Below, piece after piece: positions 9,727 to 19,800 of a stretch of 21,161 nt of DNA. The first letter of the stretch is position 1. Every line of letters begins with the position of its first letter. This DNA is from Perkinsus chesapeaki (taxonomy: Eukaryota; Perkinsozoa; Perkinsida; Perkinsidae), in contig JAAPAO010000422.1 in the NCBI GenBank assembly GCA_013115145.1, forward strand, positions 10,108 to 31,268, in the 5' to 3' direction. Under the pieces are notes generated by a model. The model saw nothing but the letters and a program-made list of their open reading frames with translations, did not search any database and was not told the origin of the DNA. Made by a program: the position numbers and the translations under genes.

Positions 9727-10216
9727 AGTACAGAGTTGCACTGGGAACTATCCGACAGGGGATTGATCAAAAAATTATGCTAATAATGTTTTAAAGAGAT
9801 GGTCCTATGTTGCCGGCTCGACAATGTCGAGCTCATTACCAACGGGGGAGTGATGGAGCCCTCGCTCCATCGAGCGCCGTGACGTGAACCAGTATATGAC
9901 TACTTCGAAATGAGGGATATTGAAAAATAAAGGCATCGTAGGTTCAGGGGCTGGGAGACTCGATAGTGGACATTTCACCGACAATGCAATTGGAGAGTAC
10001 ACTTTACACGAGATTTGCATCTTGGAGACTGGAGACTTAAATGCGTTTCTCATGGAGACAATGTTTGTGAGGTCGCACATGTTGACGTAGCAAATCGCGC
10101 AACTGCCGCCCCTGCCTGGGTGCATGTCATGCACTTCCTTTCGGGCGATGAGCCAATGACAGTTGATCCGCCGTCCTAACACGAGAGTCATCGCGGGTAA
10201 CTTTGAGTTAGTCATT
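9727..10216 (-). other. Upstream region of the copy 1 gene with a possible relic of a further copy
   Basis: A 136-codon minus-strand frame (9805-10215) is open but resembles no protein I know. Within it, around 9985-10010, the DNA reads ATTGCATTGTCGG followed by a TGTCCAC, close to the exon-4 segment of the cysteine-rich gene (ATTGCATTGACGG...TGCCCAC). In the homologous frame the cysteines are mostly lost and stops follow, so any relation would be as a decayed copy. Two perfect hairpins flank the distal end: GCTCGAC-AAT-GTCGAGC (9816-9832) and ATGGAGC-CCTC-GCTCCAT (9853-9870). Confidence 0.3.
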
Positions 10217-10318
10217 TCCCTCGCCTACACTGAACGGTGTAGAGTATTGCCGTAGGCTGTGCGCTGGTCCCTCGCCTACACTGAACGGTGTAGAGTATTG
10301 CCGTGGGCTGGGTGCGGT
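10217..10318. repeat. 51-bp direct tandem duplication, two copies
   Basis: Copies at 10217-10267 and 10268-10318 are identical for the first 36 bases and then differ at scattered positions. Each contains CTACAC-TGAACG-GTGTAG (10225-10242 and 10276-10293), a possible 6-bp stem. It lies just upstream of the ATG of the minus-strand frame at 10215. The function is unknown. Confidence 0.9.
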
Positions 10319-10780
10319 GGGCGTGCGGGGTCTGTTCGTGCAGCTGAAGCTTGGGCCGAGAGCACACCACCAGCGCACAGCAACGGCTGGCGCGAGCTTG
10401 TTACGGACATGTGTTCAATTACGAACCTCATTAAGGCTTATTGCGTAGCACACCGTGTGCTGCACACCTCGAGATCCCTTACTTACTAAGTAATACTTAG
10501 CTATTCTCTACAATTATCAGTCGGAGACCACTTACTGGGAGGCTCTCACTAGCACCAATCAGCAATTAGCAGTTTTCTTAACCGGTCTACTCCATGAAAG
10601 GGAGACTGCGTGTTTCACACCCGCCTAGTGCAATAAGATATTACACTCGGCATTTGTTATTAATGATGACAAATAGTTACTATTTAATAGTATGATTTAA
10701 ATGTATTAGAAAGATTTTGAAACGACCGAGGGCAGCTCCCGTCTCCAAAACAGCAATTAGCAGCACATTGTGAGTCACAA
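10319..10780. other. Non-coding stretch
   Basis: No gene was found. It holds two perfect 7-bp-arm, 1-nt-loop palindromes, AGCACAC-C-GTGTGCT (10447-10461) and CTAAGTA-A-TACTTAG (10486-10500). Short GTGACACAATTT-like repeats begin at its right edge. Confidence 0.5.
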
Positions 10781-10832
10781 TTGTGACACAATTTGTGACA
10801 CATTCCGTCAGCCAGAGTCTGACATGCCCACC

Positions 10833-10872
10833 GGGCCCAACGTATGTCACTCTCGGGCCCAACGTATGTCAT
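10833..10872 (+). repeat. Two direct copies of an 18-19-bp GGGCCCAACGTATGTCA motif
   Basis: Copies lie at 10833-10851 and 10855-10872. A third, inverted copy lies at 12522-12540, an exact 19-bp match to the first. Together they bracket the Gag-like relic. Just outside, both sides have a diverged GCCAGA...CTG string and a GTGACACA/TGTGTCAA-like string in inverted orientation, so the inverted repeat may be longer and decayed. Confidence 0.75.
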
Positions 10873-10904
10873 ACCAAAAAAGGTGGTTTAGACGAAGAAG
10901 AACC

Positions 10905-10934
10905 GTTCTTCAAGAACGCAGGCCTTCGGCCTGC
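10905..10934. repeat. Two directly abutting perfect hairpins
   Basis: GTTCTT-C-AAGAAC (10905-10917) is followed with no gap by GCAGGCC-TTC-GGCCTGC (10918-10934). No coding context was found, and the + strand lacks a T-run after the second stem. A third perfect palindrome, ACCAATTTT-A-AAAATTGGT (11088-11106), lies nearby. Confidence 0.7.
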
Positions 10935-11346
10935 TATAGTATCCGTGTTGCCCTAGGATATTCTACAGGTCTGGCCGAGGCCGGCCGAGCTTTAGTTCGG
11001 TTTGCAGTCTGTGTAATTAAGCCTCCTGTTCCGAGTAGAACGTGAGCAGAAGTTTGGGCAGCTCTGTTAGTGGGAAAGCGGTAATTTACCAATTTTAAAA
11101 ATTGGTTCACCGCAGTTAAGCAAGATGTTAGCGAGTCGTTGAGCGTGTGTGAGTGTAGTGAAGTGATCAATGTTGAACGTTCTGCGCGCGATCATAGCCG
11201 GATCGATATCAGCTATGAGCACGCAGGCGCATATCGGGGGAGATCTCCCTCTTTAGCCGCCTTTATCGGAGCCGTCTTCTCTGATGGTGTCCATTGACGC
11301 ACCCTAGTCTGTTGCGTTCATACGAAACACTTGCACAAGTCATGAC

Positions 11347-12404
11347 ATGGTGCCCAGACCCAGGAACGTGTGTTCCTCAGAAGCTTCAGCTTTTCCTTGT
11401 GCCCACGCGAGTGTTTCCCCGAGCTCCCCGGAGCTTGCGGAGCCCCCTCCTGATGGAAGCGAGGCCGAGGAGTATGTGCTTGGTCTTGGCGGTTGTGATC
11501 AAGATGAGGGCATGCGTCCTGACCCTGTCCAGTCATCCCAATCATCTGCTCCGGTAGGAGGACAACAGAGCGCTGTGGATGCACCCCTTGGAAGCCCTGC
11601 CGAACCCATTTTCTCGGGATCTGGCCTACCTCCCCCACAGGGCGGCCCGCCTTTTCCGGCGGCACCTCCACCTCCAGGTGACGACCAGGCCGATCATGCC
11701 CGCCGCTCGGTCAAGTCCGAGAAGCTCACTGGCATCGACAAGCAGGCCAACAGTCTTGAAGTCTACGAATTTATCTCCAGACTGGAGTCCAGAGTCAAAG
11801 CCCACTTGAAACTATTAAGTGTCCGCTCCTGTAATCATTATCAATATTTGCTCTTGAATACACGTCTAGCCGCCTACAACGCCCTCACCAACAATGTCAG
11901 ATTGCTCATCAACGACCCGCAGGCTTTTGAGAGAGGGGTATCTGTCTTGCAGGAACGCTTTGGCGTGGGTCGCCATGACTTATGGGCTTTGGCCCGTACC
12001 CGTTCGTCTTAATCTTGGGCGAGACCACTCCTGACTCAATGGGTGATCTCCAAAAATACTTATAGTCTGCCGGAGGTTCTCCACATCTCGAGATCCTGTC
12101 TCGACTGGGTGGTCGTCATGTCTTTCTGGCATGCTCTACCGTCCTGAGGACGGCGTCCTCCTTCCCAGGTTTGGACAACCTCCGCACTGCCTGGTTGACC
12201 CAGGTCCGTGAGGGAGCGCCTTACATTGAGACCGCCTTGAACCTTACCCGTTCTATTCGTGTTGAAGGCCATGAAGGCGTTGCTTTGGTTCAGAATCATT
12301 ATTCTCGGGTGCTTTCTTCTGAGGGTAAGGGTAAGGGCATACCCACTGGTACTGGCAAGGGCAAAGGACAGCGTCGAGGAAAGGGTGGCTCTCCTGAGGG
12401 ATAG
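11347..12404 (+). pseudogene. Broken Gag-like retroelement gene
   Basis: The first part (11347-12012) encodes 221 aa: a Pro/Ser-rich N-terminus with a PPPP tract, then a helix-rich stretch beginning KLTGIDKQANSLEVYEFIS. The frame stops at 12010. Protein-like sequence continues in the -1 frame from about 12009 (LILGETTPDSMGDLQ), hits an in-frame TAG at 12063, and then runs to 12404 with LDNLRTAWLTQVREGAPYI and a basic Gly/Lys tail (GKGKG repeats). A Pro-rich head, helical core and basic nucleic-acid-binding tail fit a retrotransposon Gag without a zinc knuckle. No protease, reverse transcriptase or integrase follows. The frameshift plus stop argue for a relic. A perfect CCGTCC-TGA-GGACGG hairpin lies at 12139-12153. 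Assignment as Gag rests on composition and layout, not on a diagnostic motif. Confidence 0.55.
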
Positions 12405-12521
12405 GAGCGAACGAGCTGACTGTGTACGTGTTTCAAGCAATCGAGTTGAGTGTGAACGTGATTTATGGAGATTAAACATTAAGTGCACGTGTTTTATGTG
12501 TATCAATTGTTAACATCCCAA

Positions 12522-12540
12522 AGTGACATACGTTGGGCCC
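12522..12540 (-). repeat. Inverted copy of the GGGCCCAACGTATGTCACT motif
   Basis: Exact reverse complement of 10833-10851, 1.7 kb away and on the far side of the Gag-like relic. It could be the right end of a decayed element with inverted ends. Confidence 0.75.
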
Positions 12541-13107
12541 GTACAGCGTCTGGCTTTCCTCCACACATTTGACACAACTTGACTAAAGGCACCGCGTATT
12601 AAGTACGTTGTGTTTATCAAGTACGAACGATTCGTACCCTAGAATAGTAACGTTGGCAAGAATCTGGTTGGGGAACTTATTACTACACCCCATAGAACCG
12701 CTACGGCCCACGGATCGTTGGCAGTGGATCCCTGCATCATAATTTCCATCATTATTATATACAGTATTTGCCCTCAGCACTGCGGAGCCTGCAGCCAACT
12801 CTCTTTGTCGAACAATCAGGAGACGCTGCCTTCACAGCTTGTGTTTTGGTGAAATGTCGGACCCCCCAGGGGATGAGTTACGGACTGAGAACCGTTTCTT
12901 GAACTCAACGCGACTCGCAAGAAACGCGACTAAGAATGAATACTAGACTGTACTATTTGGAAAATCCGACTAACGAAGAAGTGGGACGAAAATTGGTTTT
13001 TACCATGAAACATCTGAATCGAAAATGCCAGGTGTTGCCCAAGATTGGAGGACAACAGCGTTTATCTCTCGTAATACACTTTACGTGCTAGCGATGTTTA
13101 CCACAAC
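12541..13107. other. Non-coding stretch, 3' flank of the copy 2 gene
   Basis: No gene was seen. From about 12981 (GTGGGACGAAAAT) to the stop codon at 13108 the sequence resembles the 3' flank of copy 1 (from about 8641), so the gene duplication included flanking DNA. Confidence 0.5.
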
Positions 13108-13762
13108 CTAGGACTCGGTTGTATTGAAAGCGCATACTCCTGCTTTGCCGGTGTTGATGCATATAGCGTCTTCCTGGCAATCTGCATCCTGAGGAAAATC
13201 ACGCTCAAAAGGGTGTCTCATAAGATCTAGTGACTTATACCCCATCGCACAGGATTATGCAGACTCCGGGCGGATCATCACATGTTGGCTTGTTCGCAGC
13301 TGGAGCGGGTGGGCAGCTCCCGTCAATGCAATAGGGTGCACAGAAGGACAGCTTAGGATCCTATCAACCATTCTACTATATGAACCACGAAAGCGGACGA
13401 AGCGGCATGGTTGCCTTATAGTAGTGAGAAGGATACTGGCCGATCCCTCCAACTGTTGGGCATGTGTCATTAGGATCAATTCTTCCGTATACTAAAATGG
13501 CGAAATCTGCCAGTGAAGCCATCCGGTATCAATTGTTTACAGGTCACTTCCTGCTCGCCGTGGAGCTTCCCATTCTTCACAATGATCTTTGTTAGATCCC
13601 TTTGAGGGAACGAATGGCCAGCAAACTCACTGAAAATATGATAGTAAAAGAGTCGCCAGGATAACTACTGTAGATCAGTTCCTGTTCCTACGTTATTTCA
13701 CTATCATGAGACCAAATGCTGCCCGTCATACTGACGATACTGAATACGGCGAAGAGGAGCAT
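13108..13762 (-). CDS. Small cysteine-rich secreted protein, 145 aa, five exons (copy 2)
   Basis: Exons on the minus strand: 13762-13692, 13629-13541, 13491-13415, 13360-13241, 13188-13108 (TAG). Introns are 62, 49, 54 and 52 bp. Intron 3 begins GC (GCAACC) where copy 1 has GTAACC, so it is either a GC-AG intron or a damaged donor; the others are GT-AG. The ATG at 13760-13762 starts a signal peptide (MLLFAVFSIVSMTGSIWS); an upstream in-frame extension to 13966 is rejected because it puts the signal inside the protein. Blocks shared with copy 1: FAGHSF/LAGYVF, LYGRID, CP.(V/I)GG..QYP.HYYK, CAPYCIDG.CPP, VCIILCD, DADCQE.A.CI, GVCAFNTT. The protein is intact if the GC donor is used. It is probably a disulfide-rich extracellular protein of unknown function. 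Confidence 0.83.
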
Positions 13763-14906
13763 TGTGGATTTGTGCTGAGAACTAACCAACAAAGGATTGC
13801 TCAAAATGGCCAAGTTGAGGATTGAGAACTGAATTGATCCTGTTTTCACTGAGCCCTTACAGTGTTCGCGTTCGCGGAGTCGTGTGGAGCATTTTTCTCC
13901 ATAAAACGCATGCCAAGAATCTAACAATGACGTATTTTGCAAAACGAGGGAATCGCGGCTCTTCATGATAGAGACAACTCCCCATTATGTGACCGTTCGT
14001 AGTAATATATCACGAACTACAAACTGGAGGGACTGTCTTTGCTTATGGTCTGCATGGGAACCGATGCTCAGAGAAGGAGACAATCCCCAGAGTGTCGCAC
14101 AAGACTTTCAGTGCACCGCACGACTTCGCACAATTCCAGCCATTTGTTAGAGCCCGAGCCTTTATGCCCGGTACACGCTAGTTTAACAGTGAACAGTTAA
14201 CTGTGAAGTTTACCTCTCTCACTTCTACTCCAGGCTTAACAATTATCGTTAGAGTTGAGGATTCATACATGCTGCGTCTAGTTACGTAATAGTACATGCT
14301 GCCGACTCGACGTACTCGACGACTGTGCGTGTTCAGCACATCGTGCTATCGGCTTTCTCAGACAGTTGATTCGAGCCTAAGTAATACCTTGCCAACCCAA
14401 CATCGGAAATACATGCTATACGAAACGCGCCATGGTTCTACAAAATGCTCCACTAGTAGTGGACCACTACTGTGAATGCTGTGAGAATAACCTGCCGCAT
14501 TTCCTACTGTCCCATGTTGAGCATATAGAGTTGATCAAGAGTCAGTGATTCACTCTGCTGTGCACCAGCCTCCAGTAAGGGCACCAATCTAGTTAAAATA
14601 ATGGAAACAATAACATCAAGATAGTGGAGCTGCCTTTGAAGAGACAGCAAATTAGCGGAGTACTCCTAGTATATGAATAATGATAGTACATACTATTTAT
14701 AGCTCTTACTTATCCACCACAGCCCACCTGTAGATTTGTGTGATACTATCCGAGCCGCGACCCTCCTAGTATCCTATTAGTCAAACTGATTTCGGTAGTG
14801 TTTTTATTGCTCCACCGCTATTGCGGCTAAGCGCCATCGGCGCCGTATTCATCACGTTAAATTGAGATTCTCGCCATTATCTGGTAGTATTTGATATTTT
14901 ATTAAC
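13763..14906. other. Intergenic region between divergent genes
   Basis: Separates the cysteine-rich gene (-) from the acireductone dioxygenase gene (+), so it should hold both promoters, but I see no clear core elements. Short palindromes occur (ACAGTTAACTGT near 14193, CCACTAGTAGTGG near 14451, GGCGCC near 14840). No coding frame is convincing. Confidence 0.5.
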
Positions 14907-15753
14907 ATGCCTTCGTTATTAGACGACCAAAATGGTGTTGAGGTAATTGAGGGCATTTCTGCATGGTATTTGCCTACCAATGATGGTACTTATAGTGCTT
15001 GTAGGACTTTTATTATTGTTATTAGATATTGTCAAGAATGATCCTGGTATGCCACATGAAACCAATAATAAAGTATCGCTTGAGTGCTTAAACAGTCTAG
15101 GGGTCATAATGAATACCAAGATATAATAATGATGTATATATTAGGTCTTATCAACTAATGTTAATAATCCAGCTGAATGGCAGAATGATGAGAGACTAAC
15201 CAAAATAAGAAATAAAAGAGGGTAGTTTCGTCGCTGGAATGATCAACATTGAGTATTATTATCAGATATCATTCGTTCGACGAAGTTGTTTTCGACGAGC
15301 CCCTCAAAGACGAACAAAAAGGAAGGTTCTTCAGCGAACATTTACACACTGATGAGGAGATTAGATTTCTCAGCCATGGCATAGGGTAATTATATACTAC
15401 AAACAATGCTCATGTTTGTTATATTCCAATTGTTAGGTATTTTGATATTCGTGACACCCATGACAAGTGGATTAGAGTCATGATAGGCCCAGGTGTACTT
15501 ATTGTAATATCAAATATTAAGCATCACTGCTATTATAACTATTCAGATATTACCAGCTGGTATGTGGCACAGGTTCTATACAAGTACCGAGAAGAACGAG
15601 ACCACATACCCATGTATAGTGCATAGACTGTTCACAACGGAACCTCATTGGAGAGCATTTCATAGATTAAATACTGATAACATGACTGAGAGTGATATTA
15701 AAGAAATGATGATGACTAATAACAAGTATATTCAATCACTATCATCTCAGTGA
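14907..15753 (+). CDS. ADI1-like: Acireductone dioxygenase (methionine salvage), 208 aa, six exons
   Basis: The enzyme oxidises the acireductone of the methionine salvage pathway. With Fe it gives the 2-keto precursor of methionine and formate; with Ni it gives an off-pathway product. Exons: 14907-14985, 15026-15102, 15145-15221, 15266-15385, 15437-15503, 15547-15753 (TGA). Introns are 40-51 bp with matching phases, and the spliced length is 627 nt. The cupin metal ligands are all present: H103, H105 and E109 in SEHLHTDEEIRF, and H148 in LPAGMWHRF. Other family blocks are the N-terminal AWYLP, NDPGMPH, LNSLGVL, TKIRNKRGY, GYFDIRDTHDKWIRV and RLFTTEPHW. Length is slightly above the usual 180 or so aa because of the C-terminal tail after residue 185. 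The donor of intron 2 (GTCATA) is weak, but the alternative breaks the frame. Sequence here is AT-rich compared with the left half of the window. Confidence 0.93.
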
Positions 15754-16600
15754 CGATACTGTTGTTCTGCTCCGAGTGATTTATTCCACCGTTACTTGTC
15801 AAAAGAGGATCTCTGTCTATCAGCCGCTATCCGTCATTTGGAAGGTTTGTTGCGCTCACTTTTGTTGACTGCTCGGCTGCTATCGAGTTCTATTCGTGCT
15901 TCTAATACTCATTGATAGTACTATTGTCATTATGCAGTATGAAAATCACACTGCGAATGATAATAAATAACGAAATGGACCATAGCCGCAGCAACAACAC
16001 TCATAACAGCTGCGTTGTCATCATAAGCGGTTACGGTTTCATTGTCACTATTAGCTTTCTGTAGTCAATACCAATCACCGTTGAAGTAAAAGGCTTTTTA
16101 CTAAAAGCTAAGTGTGCGGCTAGTGTGCGGCGCTCTCCGACATAAGTGCGCCGCGCATTAATACTCTCACGGTGGGAGTCTCACCAGCACTTACTAATGA
16201 GGTACGTTACCTCAGGTACCTCGGTTCGTCCATTTCTCGTTTTGTACATGGTATATTTCATCCGTGAGTATTCCGTACACTTCGGTGTTCGTACACCATT
16301 TTCTGTCCATGCTTGTTTCGAGCAAAATCGTTCCACACATGGCGTATCATGCAATTATGTTCTAACACTGCATGGTTTATTCATGATCATCATGGCATGA
16401 TGAAACATACCATGTACGAAACGGAAAAGGGTAAACCTCACCCGCCATTCCATAAGCCAATAGATGAGTTCCTCTAAAATCGAAGCATGCTTATGAGTTC
16501 GAGTTGTATGCCGCCAGTGGCGATCCGCATGATCGATAGGTTTGGTACAATAGAGATGTACCCGTGATATGAAAGCCACTAGTGAAAACCGTTTATCGGT
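15754..16600. other. Intergenic region with short inverted repeats
   Basis: 3' flank of the dioxygenase gene and the distal flank of the retroelement. A GC-rich stem GCGGCGC...GCGCCGC lies at 16127-16154. No gene is supported; the open frames here are short and overlap each other on both strands. Confidence 0.5.
16238..16423. repeat. Fold-back element with 24-bp arms
   Basis: Arms at 16238-16261 and 16400-16423 are inverted copies matching at 22 of 24 positions, around the core TTTGTACATGGTA. The spacer is 138 bp and non-coding. Layout and size (186 bp) are like a small non-autonomous inverted-repeat element. No clear target-site duplication was identified. Confidence 0.65.
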
Positions 16601-16663
16601 TTTGACTCCACCGAAACCGCGAAAAAAATATATAAAGCTGTTCGGGCTTATTCTTAGGATCCA

Positions 16664-16805
16664 TGTTTAACACAACAGTTAGATATATAGTTATCCAATA
16701 ACAGTAAATATAACACATAAATAACTGGACACTAAGCTAAGGGGACAGTCATTGTGTAGCTAAGTATTTATAAGTGTGCAAGTGTATGTCCGGGAAATGC
16801 TTACA
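16664..16805 (-). repeat. Probable 3' LTR of the Ty3-like element (inner edge clear, outer edge a guess)
   Basis: Downstream of the polyprotein stop the minus strand has a purine tract AGGGGGG (16817-16811), then CG and TGTAAGCATT from 16805, the usual polypurine tract plus TG start of an LTR. A TATAAATA box lies about 35 bases in (16772-16765). The outer edge at 16664 (ending AAACA) is only a candidate, since the other LTR is outside the window and cannot be compared. Confidence 0.5.
16765..16772 (-). promoter_or_regulatory. TATA box in the putative LTR U3
   Basis: TATAAATA on the minus strand, placed as expected in the U3 part of the LTR and oriented with the element. It would drive the element's transcript in an intact 5' LTR, and read-out towards the dioxygenase side from this 3' copy. 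Confidence 0.4.
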
Positions 16806-16831
16806 CGCCCCCCTAGGACTTCACTTCACGC

Positions 16832-19800
16832 TTATACAACAGCGGAGAAACAGAAAACATCAGGGCAATGAAACACCTGTGGATTCACTGAATAGTCTAA
16901 CTCACTCATGAAAGTATCTTCCCTGAAAGGAAGTAGTTGCTCAATTGATACATAATTTTGCTTCCCATAAAGCTTATAAAGATATCTATTTACAGGATGG
17001 ATAGCCTGTATAACAAATGGCCCTTGTATCACTCTCTTTTGATTGATTCGCCTGACAAGACGGACTTTATCTCCTACATGGAAAAGAAACCTAGGAGATC
17101 TAGACAGTATCTCTCGTATTTCAGCATTAGCAGCTCGTTCGTCTCTTTGTTGGCGATACTGGATATACCGGTCTTCAATAGTTTTTGCCACTCCAGATGG
17201 CAAAATATCACCCTCTATGTCTAAACCCATTGTTAGAGCATGTGGGGAGTAGCCACTTCCAACTAAATTTGATTGGTTATGTATTAATCCACTTAGAAGA
17301 CCAGATATATACCATGGGCTAGATACCGGTGTCGCTAGGTTCGCCGTAACAGTCTCTTTTACTGATCTTATTGCACCTTCAACCAACCCTTGGGTTTGTG
17401 GTCGTCTAGCAACGCCATATAGTAACTCGATGTTCCAATTTTTCGCAAAAATAGTCAATTCATCACTAACATGAGCACCTGCTTGATCCAATTGAATGAA
17501 GCTCGGAATATTATACACCTGGAACCAGACAAGTAAACCCATTATCAGATCCAATGCTGAGGTACTATGTGTCGGTAGGACTAACATAGCCCGTGTGCCT
17601 TCATCTACCATTACCAGAAGATGATGAAGCTCACCAGGACAATGGACATCTGCTGGTTTATAATAAGCTTCCATTGATCCAGTAAAGTCCACTTGGATAG
17701 TATTAAAACGACCCATCCCTCTTCTAAATACCAATGGTTGAGGATTGTAAGGTTCGTATGTTTTTCCCAACTGACATTGTTGGCATCCTTTTATCCATTT
17801 AGTTAGATCTTTAACCATTGACGGCCACCAGAAACCATTTTTCTGAGTACTTTGGATGGTGCGAGGCGTCCCACGGTGCACACCAGTTTGCACATTTATA
17901 TGGTACTTGTACAAGGCCCATGCTCTACTGCGCTTAGTTGGAAGGTAAGCTAACCATGGAGTCTTACGTTGTAAGTCTCTGTAAAATAGGAGGCCTTCTT
18001 CTAGTTTAAACCGATTGCCTGACTTTGCTCCACCAAAGCAAAGTCTCTGTATATCTTCTTCATACGGTTGACCACGATGTAGAGCTTCTACTACCTTCTC
18101 TAAGCATATCCCATAGAGCTTGTGATTTTTAGTGAATACCGCATCACTGAGAGCTTTTCTGCAGTGCTCTAGTATATCGTCAGTAGATACTTCTGAAACA
18201 TTGGTAAGGGACTCGTACTCAATCTTTCTATCACCATTTTCCTCATTTTCAATAACCGACGTCGCAACCATAGATATTCCATTATAGGATTCAATATTAA
18301 TATCAGGCTGGTAGCGTCTGCTAGCTTGCGGGGCCGAAGTATATGTACAAATGAGAGAATCGGTAAACGCAATACACGATAGCGCTTCCTTATTCTTCTT
18401 CGTAGGAGCCTTTCCCTTCATTAGCGAAGGAGTTTTCTGAAGGCCATCTAGTTTCGGGTATTGAGCACCCTTTCTAGATAAGTTATCAGCAGCCGAGTTG
18501 AGTACACCAGGAAGATACTTAACACTGATATCAAGGTTATACTCTTTCTTAGAGTAAAACAGAAGCTCCTTCGCTTCATCGTGCATTCTATGCACGGCTT
18601 GAATATCATACCTCCTGTTTAATGAACTCGTGCTCCACGAGGTAGCGGTAGTATTATCACAGAAAAGAGAAACACCTCTTAGTCTAGTACCAGATTTACC
18701 AAACTTCTGAAGCCATGACAATAAGAACCTAAGGGTTTTTAATAGCCACAGGAACTCTTTTCTGTTTACATGCCACTTTTCCTCTTTCTCGTTAAAGGTA
18801 CTTGAATGTGCCTCTAATAAGACAGTATCAGGGTCACCAGGCCTCCCTGACTCGGAAGGCGATGAAATAATGCAACAGCCGCCTCCGACCTCACAGGCAT
18901 CACAAAAACCTAGCAAATAATGATGATTCATTGGAATTGCAAGGTGACTACAACCAGAGAAATCTGCGACAGCATCGCTCACCATTTTCTGGACAGCTGA
19001 CATAGTATCAGCTGATATATCATATTTCACGTCCCATCCACCCGTGGCTTTTCCTGACCACGCTCGCAGCAAATCCGCAACCAGTCGGGATGTTGCATGG
19101 CAATACAAAGGATCGTAAAATTGACCACAAACTGAAAAGATTAATCTCTTACAGACTTTCAGCGGCACAACTGTTTTTTCGCAATCAATAAGGGGACATT
19201 CCAAAGAAAGCTCATTCTCTAAGGACAATTTCCACCAAAGCCCTAAGTGGAAAGCTTTCGACCCTCTCGCAAGATGAGTCTTCTTCTTCTCGGGTATTTC
19301 TACCCCGAGAGAAGGCGCTATTCTACATAGAATATTCTCAAAAGTGTCTACGAGCTTCTTTGTGCCAATGACAAAGAAGTCGTCGTAGTAAGGGATTATC
19401 ATTAATCCCGGCACTACGTCTATTAATCTAGACGTACAAGTAGCTTCAACTTCCCGGCCTAGCATTGCCGATAGCACTGCATTACAGAGCACCAAAACTT
19501 GCGAAGCAAGACCACAAGGACCATATCTTACTCCAAAAATAACTCTGTCACATAAAAACTTCTTTCCAATAGATTTGATAAGTACATGCTTCTTATGTGC
19601 TAAACGCACTTTATAAAAAGCACGTGATAGATCTAATACTGTCAACGTAGAGTTGTCACTATTCCATCCAGCCCTAGCAAACTTCACAATATCGTCAATA
19701 GCCCAGCCAGAGTAACTGGCTGTTTCCACACGGCCATTGAAGAGTCTGGCGTCACTGCAGGCTCTAATTTTCGTACTAGCCGACTTTTGGCATAATGGAA

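Noticed and set aside
11318-11671. 117-codon minus-strand frame
   Set aside because: Antisense shadow of the Gag-like sequence, with no motif of its own.
13255-13479. 74-codon minus-strand frame
   Set aside because: Out of frame with the spliced cysteine-rich gene that covers the same bases and has a matching paralog.
13763-13966. N-terminal extension of the copy 2 cysteine-rich protein to 13966
   Set aside because: It would bury the signal peptide; the ATG at 13762 matches the start layout of copy 1.
16146-16579. Short open frames on both strands near the fold-back element
   Set aside because: They overlap each other and the inverted repeat, and carry no recognisable domain.
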